Origin: Verrucomicrobiota bacterium
GTDB taxonomy: Bacteria > Verrucomicrobiota > Verrucomicrobiia > Limisphaerales > DSYF01
Length of the DNA: 48,467 nt
NCBI GenBank assembly: GCA_025457615.1
Contig: JALOTZ010000027.1
Span: 1-48,467 of the forward strand
Direction of reading: 5' to 3'
Notes under the pieces: model-generated
The model's database searches: none
Seen by the model: the letters and a program-made list of their open reading frames with translations, nothing else
What the model was told of the DNA's origin: nothing
Position numbers and translations under genes: made by a program
In this document: positions 1 to 8,628 of the stretch, one piece after another
Position numbering within the stretch: position 1 is the stretch's first letter
Layout of the letters: the number at the start of each line of letters is the position of its first letter

Positions 1-90
1 TATGAACGATTGGCCTCCACCTTGGCCGGTTATCACTGGCTGGCCTTCGCCCTGCTTATGCTCCAATCTCTCTTTGCCAAAAGTGCATGA
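1..90 (+). CDS. C-terminal end of a transposase (partial)
   Basis: The first 30 codons are open in frame 1 and end in TGA, giving a tail that contains ERLASTLAGYHWLAF and LMLQSL. The pattern of R-Y/E-R-L-A followed by a hydrophobic helix resembles the C-terminal helix of IS5/IS4-type DDE transposases. The gene begins outside the window, so the catalytic residues cannot be checked. The following 240 bases up to the transporter gene hold no convincing gene and no clear terminal inverted repeat. The family assignment rests on a short stretch and is tentative; any other protein with a hydrophobic C-terminal helix is possible. Confidence 0.35.
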   Translation, partial: YERLASTLAGYHWLAFALLMLQSLFAKSA

Positions 91-330
91 CAGGCTCTAA
101 GCGCAGCGCAGCCCGTCCCGGCTGCCGCCTTGGCCCGAGTCGCGCAGTCCGTGCCGGCTGCGGGTTGCTTCGAGCAGTGCAGTGGGTTCCGGCTGCGCGA
201 ACTCCAGGAGGGAGCCGGTCCTGCGCGGGTCTCTGCCGGAGCAATCCGGCATTCGCGGAGGCCGTCCGCGGATCCCCGCAGGCGGGACAGCCGCGCTGCG
301 GGCTCGACTCGACTCAGGGTGGTTGGTTCA

Positions 331-1497
331 ATGCGCTTCAGCAAGACCACCATGACGGATTCCCCGGATAACGCCCCCACGGTCACCGTCGATTCCAGCG
401 ACCGATCCGTCACCCGGGTCCGGCTGGCGGGCGATTGGCGCGCCTCGGAATCGCTGCCTCCGCTGGAACCGGTGGACCTCGCCCTCGCCGCACGTCCGGT
501 GCCGAGTGTCCTGCAATTCGATGCCTCGGCCCTGACCGGTTGGAATACGGGCTTGGTGGCTTTCGTCCTGCGCTGTCGGGAACGGTGCGAGCCGCGGAAG
601 ATTCGGTTTGATCCGGGGGAATTGCCGGCCGGGTTGCAGCGCCTGATCCGGCTTTCGCTGGCCGTGCCGGAGAAGACTGATGCGCGCCGGGCTGCCGCCA
701 CGTCCTCCTGGCTGCATCAGCTCGGGGCACGCACCCTGGGCGTGGGTGGGACCGCGCAAGACCTGGTCACGTTCATTGGCGAGAGCCTGATCGCGCTGGG
801 CCAGGGGGTGCGTGGCCGGGCCCGATTCCGGTGGTCGGACGTGTTTTTGGTCATGGAACAGACCGGTCCGCAGGCGCTGGGGATCGTGGCGCTGATCAAC
901 TTCCTGGTCGGGTTGATCCTGGCGTTTGTGGGCGCGGTGCAGCTCCGGCAGTTCGGCGCGGCGATCTACGTGGCGGACCTGGTGGCCGTCGGCACGGTGC
1001 GCGAGATGGGGTGCATCATGACCGGCATCATCCTGTGCGGGCGCACGGGTGCGGCGTTTGCCGCCCAACTGGGCACCATGAAGGTCAACGAGGAAATCGA
1101 CGCCTTCACCGCGTTCGGGTTTCCCCCGGTCGAGTTCCTCGTCCTGCCACGCCTCATCGCCCTGTTGGTGATGATGCCGTTGCTGTGCGTGTTTGCCGAC
1201 CTGATCGCCATCCTGGGCGGGTTCACGGTGGCGACGTTGATGTTGGACGTGTCATCCACGGAATACCTGAATCGGACCCTCGAGGCCGTGACCCTGAACA
1301 GTTTCCTGCTGGGGATTGGCAAGGGCGCCTTCTTTGGGCTGTTGGTGGGGGTGGTGGGTTGCTGGCGGGGCATGCGCTGCGGGAGCAACGCCGCCGCGGT
1401 GGGCGAGGCCACCACCTCGGCGGTCGTCGCGGGCATTGCCGGCATCGTGGCCGCCGACGGGATCTTTGCCGTGATCTGCAACGCTTTGGGGATTTGA
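331..1497 (+). CDS. MlaE-family lipid ABC transporter permease with N-terminal STAS-like domain
   Basis: Inner-membrane permease of an MCE-type phospholipid transporter of about 388 residues. The first ~105 residues look like a STAS-type domain (the role MlaB plays in E. coli); residues ~130-388 are the MlaE fold with hydrophobic segments such as LGIVALINFLVGLILAFVG and the conserved stretch GRTGAAFAAQLGTMKVNEEIDA. The ATG at 331 was chosen because it has a GGTGG stretch upstream; ATG 352 is an in-frame alternative, and the frame is also open upstream to 130 but that part does not look conserved. It is followed after 6 bases by the ATPase gene and starts a tight operon. Family assignment is firm; the exact transported lipid and direction are not known from sequence. 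Confidence 0.88.
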   Translation: MRFSKTTMTDSPDNAPTVTVDSSDRSVTRVRLAGDWRASESLPPLEPVDLALAARPVPSVLQFDASALTGWNTGLVAFVLRCRERCEPRKIRFDPGELPAGLQRLIRLSLAVPEKTDARRAAATSSWLHQLGARTLGVGGTAQDLVTFIGESLIALGQGVRGRARFRWSDVFLVMEQTGPQALGIVALINFLVGLILAFVGAVQLRQFGAAIYVADLVAVGTVREMGCIMTGIILCGRTGAAFAAQLGTMKVNEEIDAFTAFGFPPVEFLVLPRLIALLVMMPLLCVFADLIAILGGFTVATLMLDVSSTEYLNRTLEAVTLNSFLLGIGKGAFFGLLVGVVGCWRGMRCGSNAAAVGEATTSAVVAGIAGIVAADGIFAVICNALGI

Positions 1498-1503
1498 ACG
1501 CGC

Positions 1504-2286
1504 ATGAACTCCGCCGAGATCAAGATCGAGGTGCGCGACCTGACCATGGCCTACGGGTCGTTCGTCCTGATGCGCGGGGTGAACGCGCGGGTGCGGCGCG
1601 GCGAGGTGTTCATCATCATGGGCGGGTCGGGCTGCGGCAAGAGCACCTTGCTGAAGCACATGATCGGATTGAAGGCCCCGGCGGCGGGCGACGTGCTCTA
1701 CGACGGCCGGAGTTTCTGGCAGTCCAGCGAGGCCGAGCGCCAGGCCATGCTGCGCCGCTTCGGGGTGTTGTTTCAGAATGGGGCGTTGTGGAGCTCGATG
1801 ACCCTGGCCGAGAATGTCAGCCTGCCCTTGGCGCAATACACCGCCTTCAGCCGCCGTGACATCACCGAGCTCGCGCGGGTGAAGCTCGCGCTGGTGGGGC
1901 TCTCCGGATTCGAGGACTATTACCCCTCGGAACTCTCCGGCGGCATGCGCAAGCGCGCCGCCCTGGCCCGCGCCATGGCGCTGGATCCCGAGGTGTTGTT
2001 CTTCGACGAACCCTCCGCCGGCCTGGACCCGGTCAGCTCCCGGCGCCTCGACGACCTGATCCTGGAACTGCGCGACAGCTTGGGGGCGACGATTGTCGTG
2101 GTGACGCACGAGCTGCAGAGCATCTTTGCCATCGGCGACAACTCGGTCTATCTGGACCCCGTCAGCCGCACCATGACGGCGGGCGGCAACCCGAAGGCAC
2201 TGCGGGAAACCACCACGGACCCGGGCCTGCGTGAGTTCCTGACCCGGGGCGAACCCGCGGCTCGGTCCGCAATCGCGGCTTCCTGA
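1504..2286 (+). CDS. MlaF-family ABC transporter ATP-binding protein
   Basis: Cytoplasmic ATPase that powers the MCE lipid transporter encoded around it; 260 residues, normal for the family. Visible motifs are Walker A GGSGCGKST (residues 40-48), ABC signature LSGGM (144-148), Walker B VLFFDEP (164-170) and the switch histidine in VVTHELQS. The residues between Walker A and the signature (LFQNGALWSSMTLAENV) match the MlaF/Ttg2A Q-loop type rather than nutrient importers. It lies 6 bases after the permease gene and 33 bases before the MCE-domain gene. The function as MlaF follows from both sequence and context. Confidence 0.92.
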   Translation: MNSAEIKIEVRDLTMAYGSFVLMRGVNARVRRGEVFIIMGGSGCGKSTLLKHMIGLKAPAAGDVLYDGRSFWQSSEAERQAMLRRFGVLFQNGALWSSMTLAENVSLPLAQYTAFSRRDITELARVKLALVGLSGFEDYYPSELSGGMRKRAALARAMALDPEVLFFDEPSAGLDPVSSRRLDDLILELRDSLGATIVVVTHELQSIFAIGDNSVYLDPVSRTMTAGGNPKALRETTTDPGLREFLTRGEPAARSAIAAS

Positions 2287-2319
2287 ACCCCGCCGCTCCC
2301 ACTACCCTCCCTCCAGATC

Positions 2320-3285
2320 ATGAGCAAGAAAGCCAATCCCACGGCCATCGGCCTCTTCGTGGTCCTCGGCGTGACGCTGGCGGTGGCCGGCGTGGTCCTG
2401 TTCGCTTCCGGCACCTGGTTCAAGCAGACGCAGACCTTCATCGTTTACTTCGACAGCTCCGTACGCGGCCTCAACGCCGGTTCGGCGGTCATGGTTTCGG
2501 GCGTGAAGGTCGGCACCGTCAAGGAGGTGCTCATCCACTTCAACCAGCAGGACCTCGACGCCTTCATGCCGGTCATCCTTGAAATCGACCACCAGTTGCT
2601 GCAGAGCAAGACGGACAAGCGCTATCGACTCGACGAACCGGAGGTCGTCCGGGATCTCGTGGACAAGGGCCTGCGCGCCCGCCTGCAGGCCGAAAGCCTG
2701 GTGACCGGACTGCTCTACGTGGACCTCTCCCTCCTGTCCGATCCGCCCCCCGCGGTCTATCACCAGGTCAAGCCGATCCACGAGGAAATCCCGTCCGCGC
2801 CCAACGACATCCAGTTGCTCATGGAAAACCTGGCCCGGCTGGACCTCAAGGGCTTGTCCGACCGGCTGGATCGCGTGCTGGCGAGCATCGAAACCAATCT
2901 GGGCCAGTTGCAGATGCGCGAGATCAGTGGCGGCCTCACCAACCTGCTCGGCTCGTTGAACCAGGTGGTGGACGCGCCCCATCTGACCAACGCCCTGGCC
3001 TCCCTGGACCGGACACTCGAGGAAACCCGACGGCTGGCCGAGCGATTGAATTCAAAGGTGGATCCCCTTGCCAGCGGCGCCGAACAAACCCTCGCGGAAC
3101 TGCGCCTCGCCCTCGAGGATCTCCGGGGGATGCTGGCACCCGAGGCTCCGCTCAAACGGGAGCTGGCCGAGGCCCTGACCCAAATCAGCCTGGCCGCCCG
3201 CTCCATCGGAGACCTGTCCGACTACTTGTCCCGCAACCCCAATGCCCTGCTTTCGGGCCGAAAACCCCAGGAGACTGCGCCATGA
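2320..3285 (+). CDS. MlaD/MCE-domain periplasmic lipid-binding protein
   Basis: Membrane-anchored substrate-binding subunit of the lipid transporter, 321 residues. An N-terminal membrane helix (residues ~8-30, AIGLFVVLGVTLAVAGVVLF) is followed by one MCE domain (~38-120) with the family motif VRGLNAGSAVMVSGVKVG. The C-terminal ~150 residues are predicted helical and coiled-coil-like, with repeated Leu-rich heptads, as in the barrel-forming stalk of longer MCE proteins; E. coli MlaD lacks such a long tail. The stop codon overlaps the next start (ATGA at 3282-3285), suggesting translational coupling to the lipoprotein gene. Confidence 0.9.
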   Translation: MSKKANPTAIGLFVVLGVTLAVAGVVLFASGTWFKQTQTFIVYFDSSVRGLNAGSAVMVSGVKVGTVKEVLIHFNQQDLDAFMPVILEIDHQLLQSKTDKRYRLDEPEVVRDLVDKGLRARLQAESLVTGLLYVDLSLLSDPPPAVYHQVKPIHEEIPSAPNDIQLLMENLARLDLKGLSDRLDRVLASIETNLGQLQMREISGGLTNLLGSLNQVVDAPHLTNALASLDRTLEETRRLAERLNSKVDPLASGAEQTLAELRLALEDLRGMLAPEAPLKRELAEALTQISLAARSIGDLSDYLSRNPNALLSGRKPQETAP

Positions 3286-3881
3286 CCCGCCCCCCCTCAC
3301 TGGCCCTTGCCCTCGTCGGCCTGCTCGTCAGCCTCGCCGCCAGCGGTTGCTTGAACCTGAAACCCGTCGAGGATCCCGTCCGCTACTTCCTGCTCACCCC
3401 GGTCGAATCCCCCTCGTCACCGGAAGCGGCCCCCCGTGAGGGGATCGCGCTGGGCCTCGAACGCGTCACCGTGCCCGCCTACCTGTCGCGCCCCTGGATG
3501 GTGGTGCGGACCGGCCCCACAGAGATCCGCTACTCGGACTACCACAAATGGGGGGAACATCTCGACCAGGGGATTCAGCGTGTGCTGGGCGAAAACCTGG
3601 CCCGCCGGCTGGACACCGCGCGCCTGCACCTCGGCACCTGGCGCAAGGAAGCCGTGGACGTCGAACTGAGCGTGAGCATCCAGCAGTTCGACGTGGATGC
3701 CCAGGGTCAGGTGGTGCTCGAAGCGCAGTGGAGGATCCAGGGAGCCCGGACGGCCGCGGGCCAGGCAGTCATCCGAAAGCGCGGGCCCGCGCCCGATGCC
3801 GACCCCGGCGGTGCGGCTGCGGCCATGAGCGAAGCGCTGGGCGAACTCAGCCGCATCCTGGCGTCCGAACTTCAACCGTGA
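3282..3881 (+). CDS. ABC-type transport auxiliary lipoprotein (PqiC-like)
   Basis: Probable outer-membrane-anchored lipoprotein partner of the MCE transporter, 199 residues. A signal peptide with lipobox ends in LAASGC, so Cys23 would be lipidated. The mature part carries features of the PqiC/ABC_trans_aux family: RYFLLTPVES near the N-terminus, GLERVTVPAYLSRPWMVVRTGPTEIRYSDYHKWGE split across the first half, and an amphipathic C-terminal helix (AMSEALGELSRILASEL). In the Pqi and some Mla-like systems such proteins bridge the MCE assembly to the outer membrane. Start overlaps the stop of the MCE gene. Confidence 0.82.
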   Translation: MTRPPSLALALVGLLVSLAASGCLNLKPVEDPVRYFLLTPVESPSSPEAAPREGIALGLERVTVPAYLSRPWMVVRTGPTEIRYSDYHKWGEHLDQGIQRVLGENLARRLDTARLHLGTWRKEAVDVELSVSIQQFDVDAQGQVVLEAQWRIQGARTAAGQAVIRKRGPAPDADPGGAAAAMSEALGELSRILASELQP

Positions 3882-3891
3882 CCGTCGCCTG

Positions 3892-4542
3892 ATGCACTGT
3901 GTCGTCACAGCCGGCCCGACGATTGAACCGCTGGATCAGGTTCGGCGCCTGACGAACTTCTCCACCGGTCGGCTGGGGATGGAGCTGGCGGCCTTCTTCA
4001 CCGAGTGCGGCCACCAAGTGACGCTGCTGCTCAGTCGCCAGGCGGTGCATCAGCGGACGCTGGAGGGCATGGCGGTCGTCCCGTTCACCACCACCACGAG
4101 CCTGCGCGAAGCCCTGCTGGCGGTGAGCCGTCAGGGGGTGGATGCGGTGTTCCACGCGGCGGCCGTGTGCGATTTCGCCTTCGGCCGGGTCTGGCGCGAG
4201 GACGGGCGGGGCGGCCGGGTGCCCATCGAGGGCGGCAAGATTTCCACACGCGAGGGACATCTGCTGGCTGAACTGGTGCCCACCCCGAAGCTCATCGGCG
4301 AATTGCGCGGGCTCTATCCGCAGGCCCGGCTGGTGGGATGGAAGTATGAAGTGGAAGGGGACCCAACCGGCGCGCTGGCGGCGGCCACCGCACAGATTCA
4401 ACAGTGCCGGACCAACGCGTGTGTGGCCAATGGACCCGCCTATGGCCCGGGATTCGGCCTGGTGTTCGAGCGCGGTCAACCGCTCCACCTGGAGGACCCC
4501 GTCCGGCTGTTTCGGGCGCTGCTCGACTTCGCAGCCGCATAG
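3892..4542 (+). CDS. CoaB-like phosphopantothenoylcysteine synthetase domain protein
   Basis: 216-residue stand-alone version of the CoaB half of the coenzyme A biosynthesis protein, which ligates cysteine to 4'-phosphopantothenate. The family signature is clear: TAGPTIEPLDQVRRLTNFST near residues 6-25, an Asn-Ala-Ala-like dinucleotide-fold core (VFHAAAVCDF), and VPTPKLIGELR matching the lysine loop. The CoaC decarboxylase half is absent and not encoded nearby. It starts 10 bases after the lipoprotein gene, so it may be co-transcribed with the transporter, although no functional link is known. Some verrucomicrobia encode CoaB and CoaC separately, which is the likely reason here. Exact activity is inferred from the domain. 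Confidence 0.8.
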   Translation: MHCVVTAGPTIEPLDQVRRLTNFSTGRLGMELAAFFTECGHQVTLLLSRQAVHQRTLEGMAVVPFTTTTSLREALLAVSRQGVDAVFHAAAVCDFAFGRVWREDGRGGRVPIEGGKISTREGHLLAELVPTPKLIGELRGLYPQARLVGWKYEVEGDPTGALAAATAQIQQCRTNACVANGPAYGPGFGLVFERGQPLHLEDPVRLFRALLDFAAA

Positions 4543-4562
4543 TGCGCTTTCCTCCTCTTGCT

Positions 4563-4590
4563 CCTGACCACCGGCTCCGCCGGGATCAGG
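4563..4590. terminator. hairpin between convergent genes
   Basis: CCTGA plus CCGG arms pair with CCGG and TCAGG across a short loop, between the converging stops of the CoaB-like gene and the membrane protein gene. No T-run follows on either strand, so intrinsic terminator activity is uncertain. Confidence 0.3.
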
Positions 4591-4626
4591 GCCACCGGAT
4601 CAAGACCGGAAGATCACGACGGGCCC

Positions 4627-6360
4627 TCACCCACCCGCCAGCTCCAGCCGGTGGAGCAGCCCGCGGGCAATGCGCAGCGGCAGCATCCCGGTGAGCACTG
4701 AGAGCGCACCGAAAAGCAGCAGGGCCGCGAAGGCCACGGCGGTATTGACATGGAATCCGCCGGAAGCCACCACCATCAGCAGCACGGACATCAGGATGTA
4801 AACAAAGCTCACCACCAGGCACAGGGTTCCGCCGAACCCGCTGACAATGCGGCTGGCATTCGGATCCTTCAAATTCGGATAGATCACACCCAGCCCGATG
4901 GCCAGACCGTTCAGGGACAGCGTCATCAGCATGATGACCACGTCGAAGAACGCGATCCGATCCCAGCCCATCTTGAGCAGGACACAGGAAATCGTCGTCA
5001 GGGTGAGCGTGATGGCCAGGGACGTGGCGCTGGCCAGCCAGTATTTGACCCGGACCACATGGTCGAGCCCCATCGGAGCCAGGCCGATGATCCACAGGCG
5101 CTGCGCCTCGAGCGAAAACTGCGGGAAGACGAAGCGCGTGGTCAGCGTCGCCAGGGTCAGCGAGCAGGTGCCCAGGTTGAGGTAGGCAATGAGGTTGATC
5201 CAGAATGGGCTGTTCAATTGGTGGGTGAAGTGGCGCAGGTTCAGGATGTAGGCGCCCAACAACCCGAACAACACCACCGTCTGCCCCCATTGCGTCGTGT
5301 CCCGCCAGAAAAGCACAATGTCCTTGTACAGGAGCGCCGCCGTCTCCGGCGAAAGCCCAGGGACTCGTTCAACCAGGCGCTCCAACCAGGAGGGCCCCCC
5401 CGGCGAGGGGGCGGATCCACACCACGGCTTCAGCCAGCCCCAACCGACCCGGGCCCCCTGACGTGACTGCGCCACGGAGATGCTCGCGACGAACAACCGC
5501 CCAAACCGCGTGAGCGCCAGCGTGCCAAAGAACAAGGTGCTGCTCAACAGGGTCAGCATGTAAAACACCGCCGGACGGAACAGCCCTTCCGACCAATGCA
5601 GAATCGCGGTGGTCAGCTGGTAGCTCGGCAGGAACGGAAACATCGCAAACCGCGTCCGGCCCAACAACTGGTCCAGGACCACCAGCATGCGGGACTCGAG
5701 CATCTGGTCCGTGGCCACCGGCGACTGCCACACGAAGGCCACCAGCAGCAGCAGGCCCAGGGCGCCGGTGATCAAGCTGACCTGGAAGCTGCGCCGATCC
5801 AGGTAACGGGCGAGGTGCAAGGCGCCCCACGCCCCCACCACCCCGGGCAGCACAATCAACAGGGCCGTCAAAACCCCCGTCACCCCGTAGAAGTGCCACG
5901 CCACACCGCGGGCCATCCCGTAGGCGGCCAGCAGCGGCGCCGCCAGGAACACAAAGGCCCAGGAGGCGAGCACCGCGGATTCGATGAACTTCCATTGAAA
6001 CACCACCTCGTTCGGCACGGGCAGCGTCAGCAGAAACAGCGTCTCGCGGTTCCGGAAGAAATTGCCGTAACAAATGATCAGGCTGCTGAGCAACAGGAGT
6101 CCAAACAGGAAGGCGAACAACAGATAGAGCAGCCGCTCGGTCAACATCATCCCCAGACCGGGAAATCCCGACACAAACTCCAGCCCCCGCTGGAACAGGA
6201 GGAAGGCCAGCACCAGGTAACCGATCACAAACGCGCTGATCACCCCCACCATCAAGCGGGACTGCTCCTTCATCGACAGGACGCGGCGCCACCCCTGCTT
6301 CAGATTGACCTGAAGCAGGAGCCACAACGGCGGAGTCCGCGCGCTGGCCCGGGCCGGCAT
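4627..6360 (-). CDS. multi-spanning membrane protein, ABC-2 exporter permease-like
   Basis: 577-residue integral membrane protein with roughly a dozen hydrophobic segments, for example VGVISAFVIGYLVLAFLLF, LLYLLFAFLFGLLLLSSLII, and a C-terminal cluster. The N-terminal layout (soluble start, two helices, then a FFRNRETLFLLTLPVPNEVVF loop) is typical of putative ABC-2 type permeases that pair with a separate ATPase. No ATPase gene adjoins it, so its partner must be encoded elsewhere. Both ends lie next to convergent or divergent genes, so it is probably monocistronic. Substrate unknown; the family call is moderate and could instead be a generic conserved membrane protein. Confidence 0.6.
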   Translation of the reverse strand: MPARASARTPPLWLLLQVNLKQGWRRVLSMKEQSRLMVGVISAFVIGYLVLAFLLFQRGLEFVSGFPGLGMMLTERLLYLLFAFLFGLLLLSSLIICYGNFFRNRETLFLLTLPVPNEVVFQWKFIESAVLASWAFVFLAAPLLAAYGMARGVAWHFYGVTGVLTALLIVLPGVVGAWGALHLARYLDRRSFQVSLITGALGLLLLVAFVWQSPVATDQMLESRMLVVLDQLLGRTRFAMFPFLPSYQLTTAILHWSEGLFRPAVFYMLTLLSSTLFFGTLALTRFGRLFVASISVAQSRQGARVGWGWLKPWCGSAPSPGGPSWLERLVERVPGLSPETAALLYKDIVLFWRDTTQWGQTVVLFGLLGAYILNLRHFTHQLNSPFWINLIAYLNLGTCSLTLATLTTRFVFPQFSLEAQRLWIIGLAPMGLDHVVRVKYWLASATSLAITLTLTTISCVLLKMGWDRIAFFDVVIMLMTLSLNGLAIGLGVIYPNLKDPNASRIVSGFGGTLCLVVSFVYILMSVLLMVVASGGFHVNTAVAFAALLLFGALSVLTGMLPLRIARGLLHRLELAGG

Positions 6361-6458
6361 GCGTCCACCCTAACCGTTCCCCACTCCCACAGCAATCATC
6401 CCCAAACACCACCATTGTCCACCCCGCTCACCTGTGCGAGCCTGCCGCCGTTCATGGC

Positions 6459-7091
6459 ATGAGCCTCCAGGTCAAGATTTGCGGGATCACCAGCGCGGTC
6501 GATGCGCAGACCGCCGTCCAAGCCGGGGCGGACCTGATCGGCCTGGTCTTCTACGAACCAAGCGCCAGAGCCGTCACGGTCGAGTCCGCGGCGGCGATCG
6601 CCCGGACGATTCCCCCCACCGTCGTGCGCGTGGGGCTTTTCGTGAACCCCGATCCCGGGCGGGTGTTGGAAGCCATCAGCGCCTGCGGTCTGCAAATGCT
6701 GCAGTTTCATGGGGACGAATCGCCCGACTTCTGCCGCCAGTTCGGGCTGCTCACGATGAAGGCGTTTCGCATCCAAAGCGCCGAAACCCTGGACGTGCTC
6801 CGCCATTATCCGGCCGACGCGTGGCTCCTGGATGCGCATGTTCCGGGACAATATGGCGGAACCGGGCGGACCTTCGATTGGGCGCTCGCAGCCCGGGCCA
6901 CGCAACTGGGCAAACCGGTGTTCCTCGCCGGCGGACTCACCCCCGACAACGTGGCCGAAGCCGTGCGCACGGTGCGTCCCTACGGAGTGGATGTGTCGGG
7001 CGGGGTCGAAGCCGCGCCGGGACGAAAGGATCCAGCCAAAGTGCGGGCCTTCATCAGTGCCGCCAAACGGGCCGCCGGGGAACAGACCTGA
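6459..7091 (+). CDS. trpF: phosphoribosylanthranilate isomerase
   Basis: Third step of tryptophan biosynthesis, conversion of N-(5'-phosphoribosyl)anthranilate to CdRP, in the cytoplasm. The 210-residue (beta/alpha)8 barrel has the standard motifs: KICGIT with catalytic Cys8, GLVFYEPSARAV, LQFHGDES, a catalytic-Asp strand (WLLDAHVPGQYGGTGRTFDW), FLAGGLTPDNV and GVDVSGGVE for phosphate binding. Length is normal. It stands alone: no other trp gene is next to it, and it converges with the DNA methylase gene on its right. The start at 6459 gives the expected N-terminus. Confidence 0.95.
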   Translation: MSLQVKICGITSAVDAQTAVQAGADLIGLVFYEPSARAVTVESAAAIARTIPPTVVRVGLFVNPDPGRVLEAISACGLQMLQFHGDESPDFCRQFGLLTMKAFRIQSAETLDVLRHYPADAWLLDAHVPGQYGGTGRTFDWALAARATQLGKPVFLAGGLTPDNVAEAVRTVRPYGVDVSGGVEAAPGRKDPAKVRAFISAAKRAAGEQT

Positions 7092-7147
7092 CCCGGCTGG
7101 TTGGCCCGGCACCGGTCCGGATGCGCGGAACGCCCGCGCGCCGGGCC

Positions 7148-8440
7148 TCACGCGCCGGGCTTGCGGAACAGCACGATGCGGTTGGTGTTCGTGCCCTTGG
7201 CGTTGTTGTCCACGCCCCAACAATTGGCGGTCTTGGTGAACTCCTGGTCGTTGATCAGCACCAGCCGGGGCTCGAGTCCGGCCTCGACGCCACACGGCAG
7301 CACCGCCTCCTCGAGCTTCAGCAAGCCGCCTCGCACCTCGCCCACTTCAAATGCCACATGCCCGCCCGGACGCAACACCCGCTTCAACTCGCGGAACACC
7401 CGGGTCATGTTGTCCTGCCATTGCCCCAAATCCTTGTGAATGGAGATTGGCACCCCCGCCGGATCGACGCCGATGAACCAGCACCGCAACCAGTTGTCGG
7501 CGGCATAATCCACGACGTCCAGAAACGGCGGGGAGGTCACCACCAACGCCACCGAGTCGTCGGCCATGTCCGGCGTGGCCGAGGCCGCCTGGGTGAGCAG
7601 CCGGGCTTGCGGCCCGATGCCCGCCAGCCGCATCCGCGTGCGGGAATCGCAATCCGACAGGAGCTGCTTCGACTTCTTCAGGATCAACCGGGCAACGTCC
7701 CGGGGCGGGGGAGTCTGGTTGCGCTTCTCGTTGATCTTGCGCTGGGCGCGGGCGCTGGTGGCCTGGTTGGGCGGCAGGGTGTAAACGGAGAAGAACCCGT
7801 TGGAATGTCCGGTCAGCCGGTTCAACGCCACCATCCAGATCCATTCATCCACAGCATCCAGCGAACCCGCAGCCTGGCGCCCGAGCAGATACGCGCGCAG
7901 CGAACAAAGCTGCTGCAGGGTGTGCGGATGATAGAACACCAGCAGGTCTTCGGGGTGTGGATGGTCGCCGTCCAGTGGAATCCCGCCCAACCGATGCGCA
8001 ATGGCCTCGAGCGCGGGCGGGTGGAGCCGCGGCTGGACCAGGAAACGGCTGAGGGGATTGATGTCGCACCCGCAGGGCACCCGTCCCAGAAGCGCGGCTT
8101 CGAGGACGGTGGTCCCGCGGCCCATGAAGGGGTCATAGACGCGGTCGCCCGGCGCCGTCAGCCGTTCGATGAAGAAACGCGGGAGCTGCGGCTTGAAACA
8201 GGCCCGATAGGACACCTCGTGCAGACTGGAAGCCTGGCGTTGCCGGGCGGTCCAGAATTCGTTCACATACGCGGGCACCACCAGGTCCTCCCGCGAAAAC
8301 GAGGCGCTCCGCGTCTCGATCACCCGCGTGCCGGTGCCGAACTCGCAGAACGCGCGCAACTGTTGCTCCAACAGTGACGTCTGCGCCGTCTCCGCGGGTG
8401 CGTCGGTCTCAAACCTCAGATCAAGTTGGGCGGTCACCAC
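7148..8440 (-). CDS. N4/N6-type DNA methyltransferase, orphan
   Basis: Predicted DNA amino-methyltransferase. The SAM-binding motif I (YDPFMGRGTTVLEA, residues ~102-116) comes first and the catalytic motif IV TSPPF (302-306) comes about 200 residues later, with FRELKRVLRPGGHVAFEVG near the C-terminus. The long stretch between them probably contains the target-recognition region. No restriction endonuclease or specificity gene is nearby, so it looks solitary. The frame is open to a TTG at 8572, but the extra N-terminus is low complexity; a GTG near 8440 is my choice and is uncertain. It is the last gene of a - strand run behind the GH57 gene (56-188 bases gap depending on start). Confidence 0.78.
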   Translation of the reverse strand: MVTAQLDLRFETDAPAETAQTSLLEQQLRAFCEFGTGTRVIETRSASFSREDLVVPAYVNEFWTARQRQASSLHEVSYRACFKPQLPRFFIERLTAPGDRVYDPFMGRGTTVLEAALLGRVPCGCDINPLSRFLVQPRLHPPALEAIAHRLGGIPLDGDHPHPEDLLVFYHPHTLQQLCSLRAYLLGRQAAGSLDAVDEWIWMVALNRLTGHSNGFFSVYTLPPNQATSARAQRKINEKRNQTPPPRDVARLILKKSKQLLSDCDSRTRMRLAGIGPQARLLTQAASATPDMADDSVALVVTSPPFLDVVDYAADNWLRCWFIGVDPAGVPISIHKDLGQWQDNMTRVFRELKRVLRPGGHVAFEVGEVRGGLLKLEEAVLPCGVEAGLEPRLVLINDQEFTKTANCWGVDNNAKGTNTNRIVLFRKPGA

Positions 8441-8628
8441 CGGCACGACGAAGATTCCAACTGCTGGCAGGGCTCTTGGCGAGCCGTTTTCGCGGCGGTT
8501 GAGGGGAAACGAGGGCGTCGCTTCAGAGAATCCAAGCGGTGCAGGGCCACCACAGCCGAGGACGCTTCCCAAACCCAGGCGTCATCGCACCACGCACCAG
8601 CGTCCTGGAAGGCGCCCGCCCTCTGGAG

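Noticed and set aside
130..330. upstream part of the frame leading into the lipid permease
   Set aside because: Low-complexity Arg/Gly/Ala residues unlike MlaE proteins; ATG 331 fits better.
4563..4590. riboswitch before the membrane protein
   Set aside because: The hairpin is small, lies at the 3' ends of convergent genes, and has no aptamer-like conservation.
6434..8377. 647-residue + frame across trpF and the methylase gene
   Set aside because: It is out of frame with trpF and antisense to the methylase; no conserved motifs.
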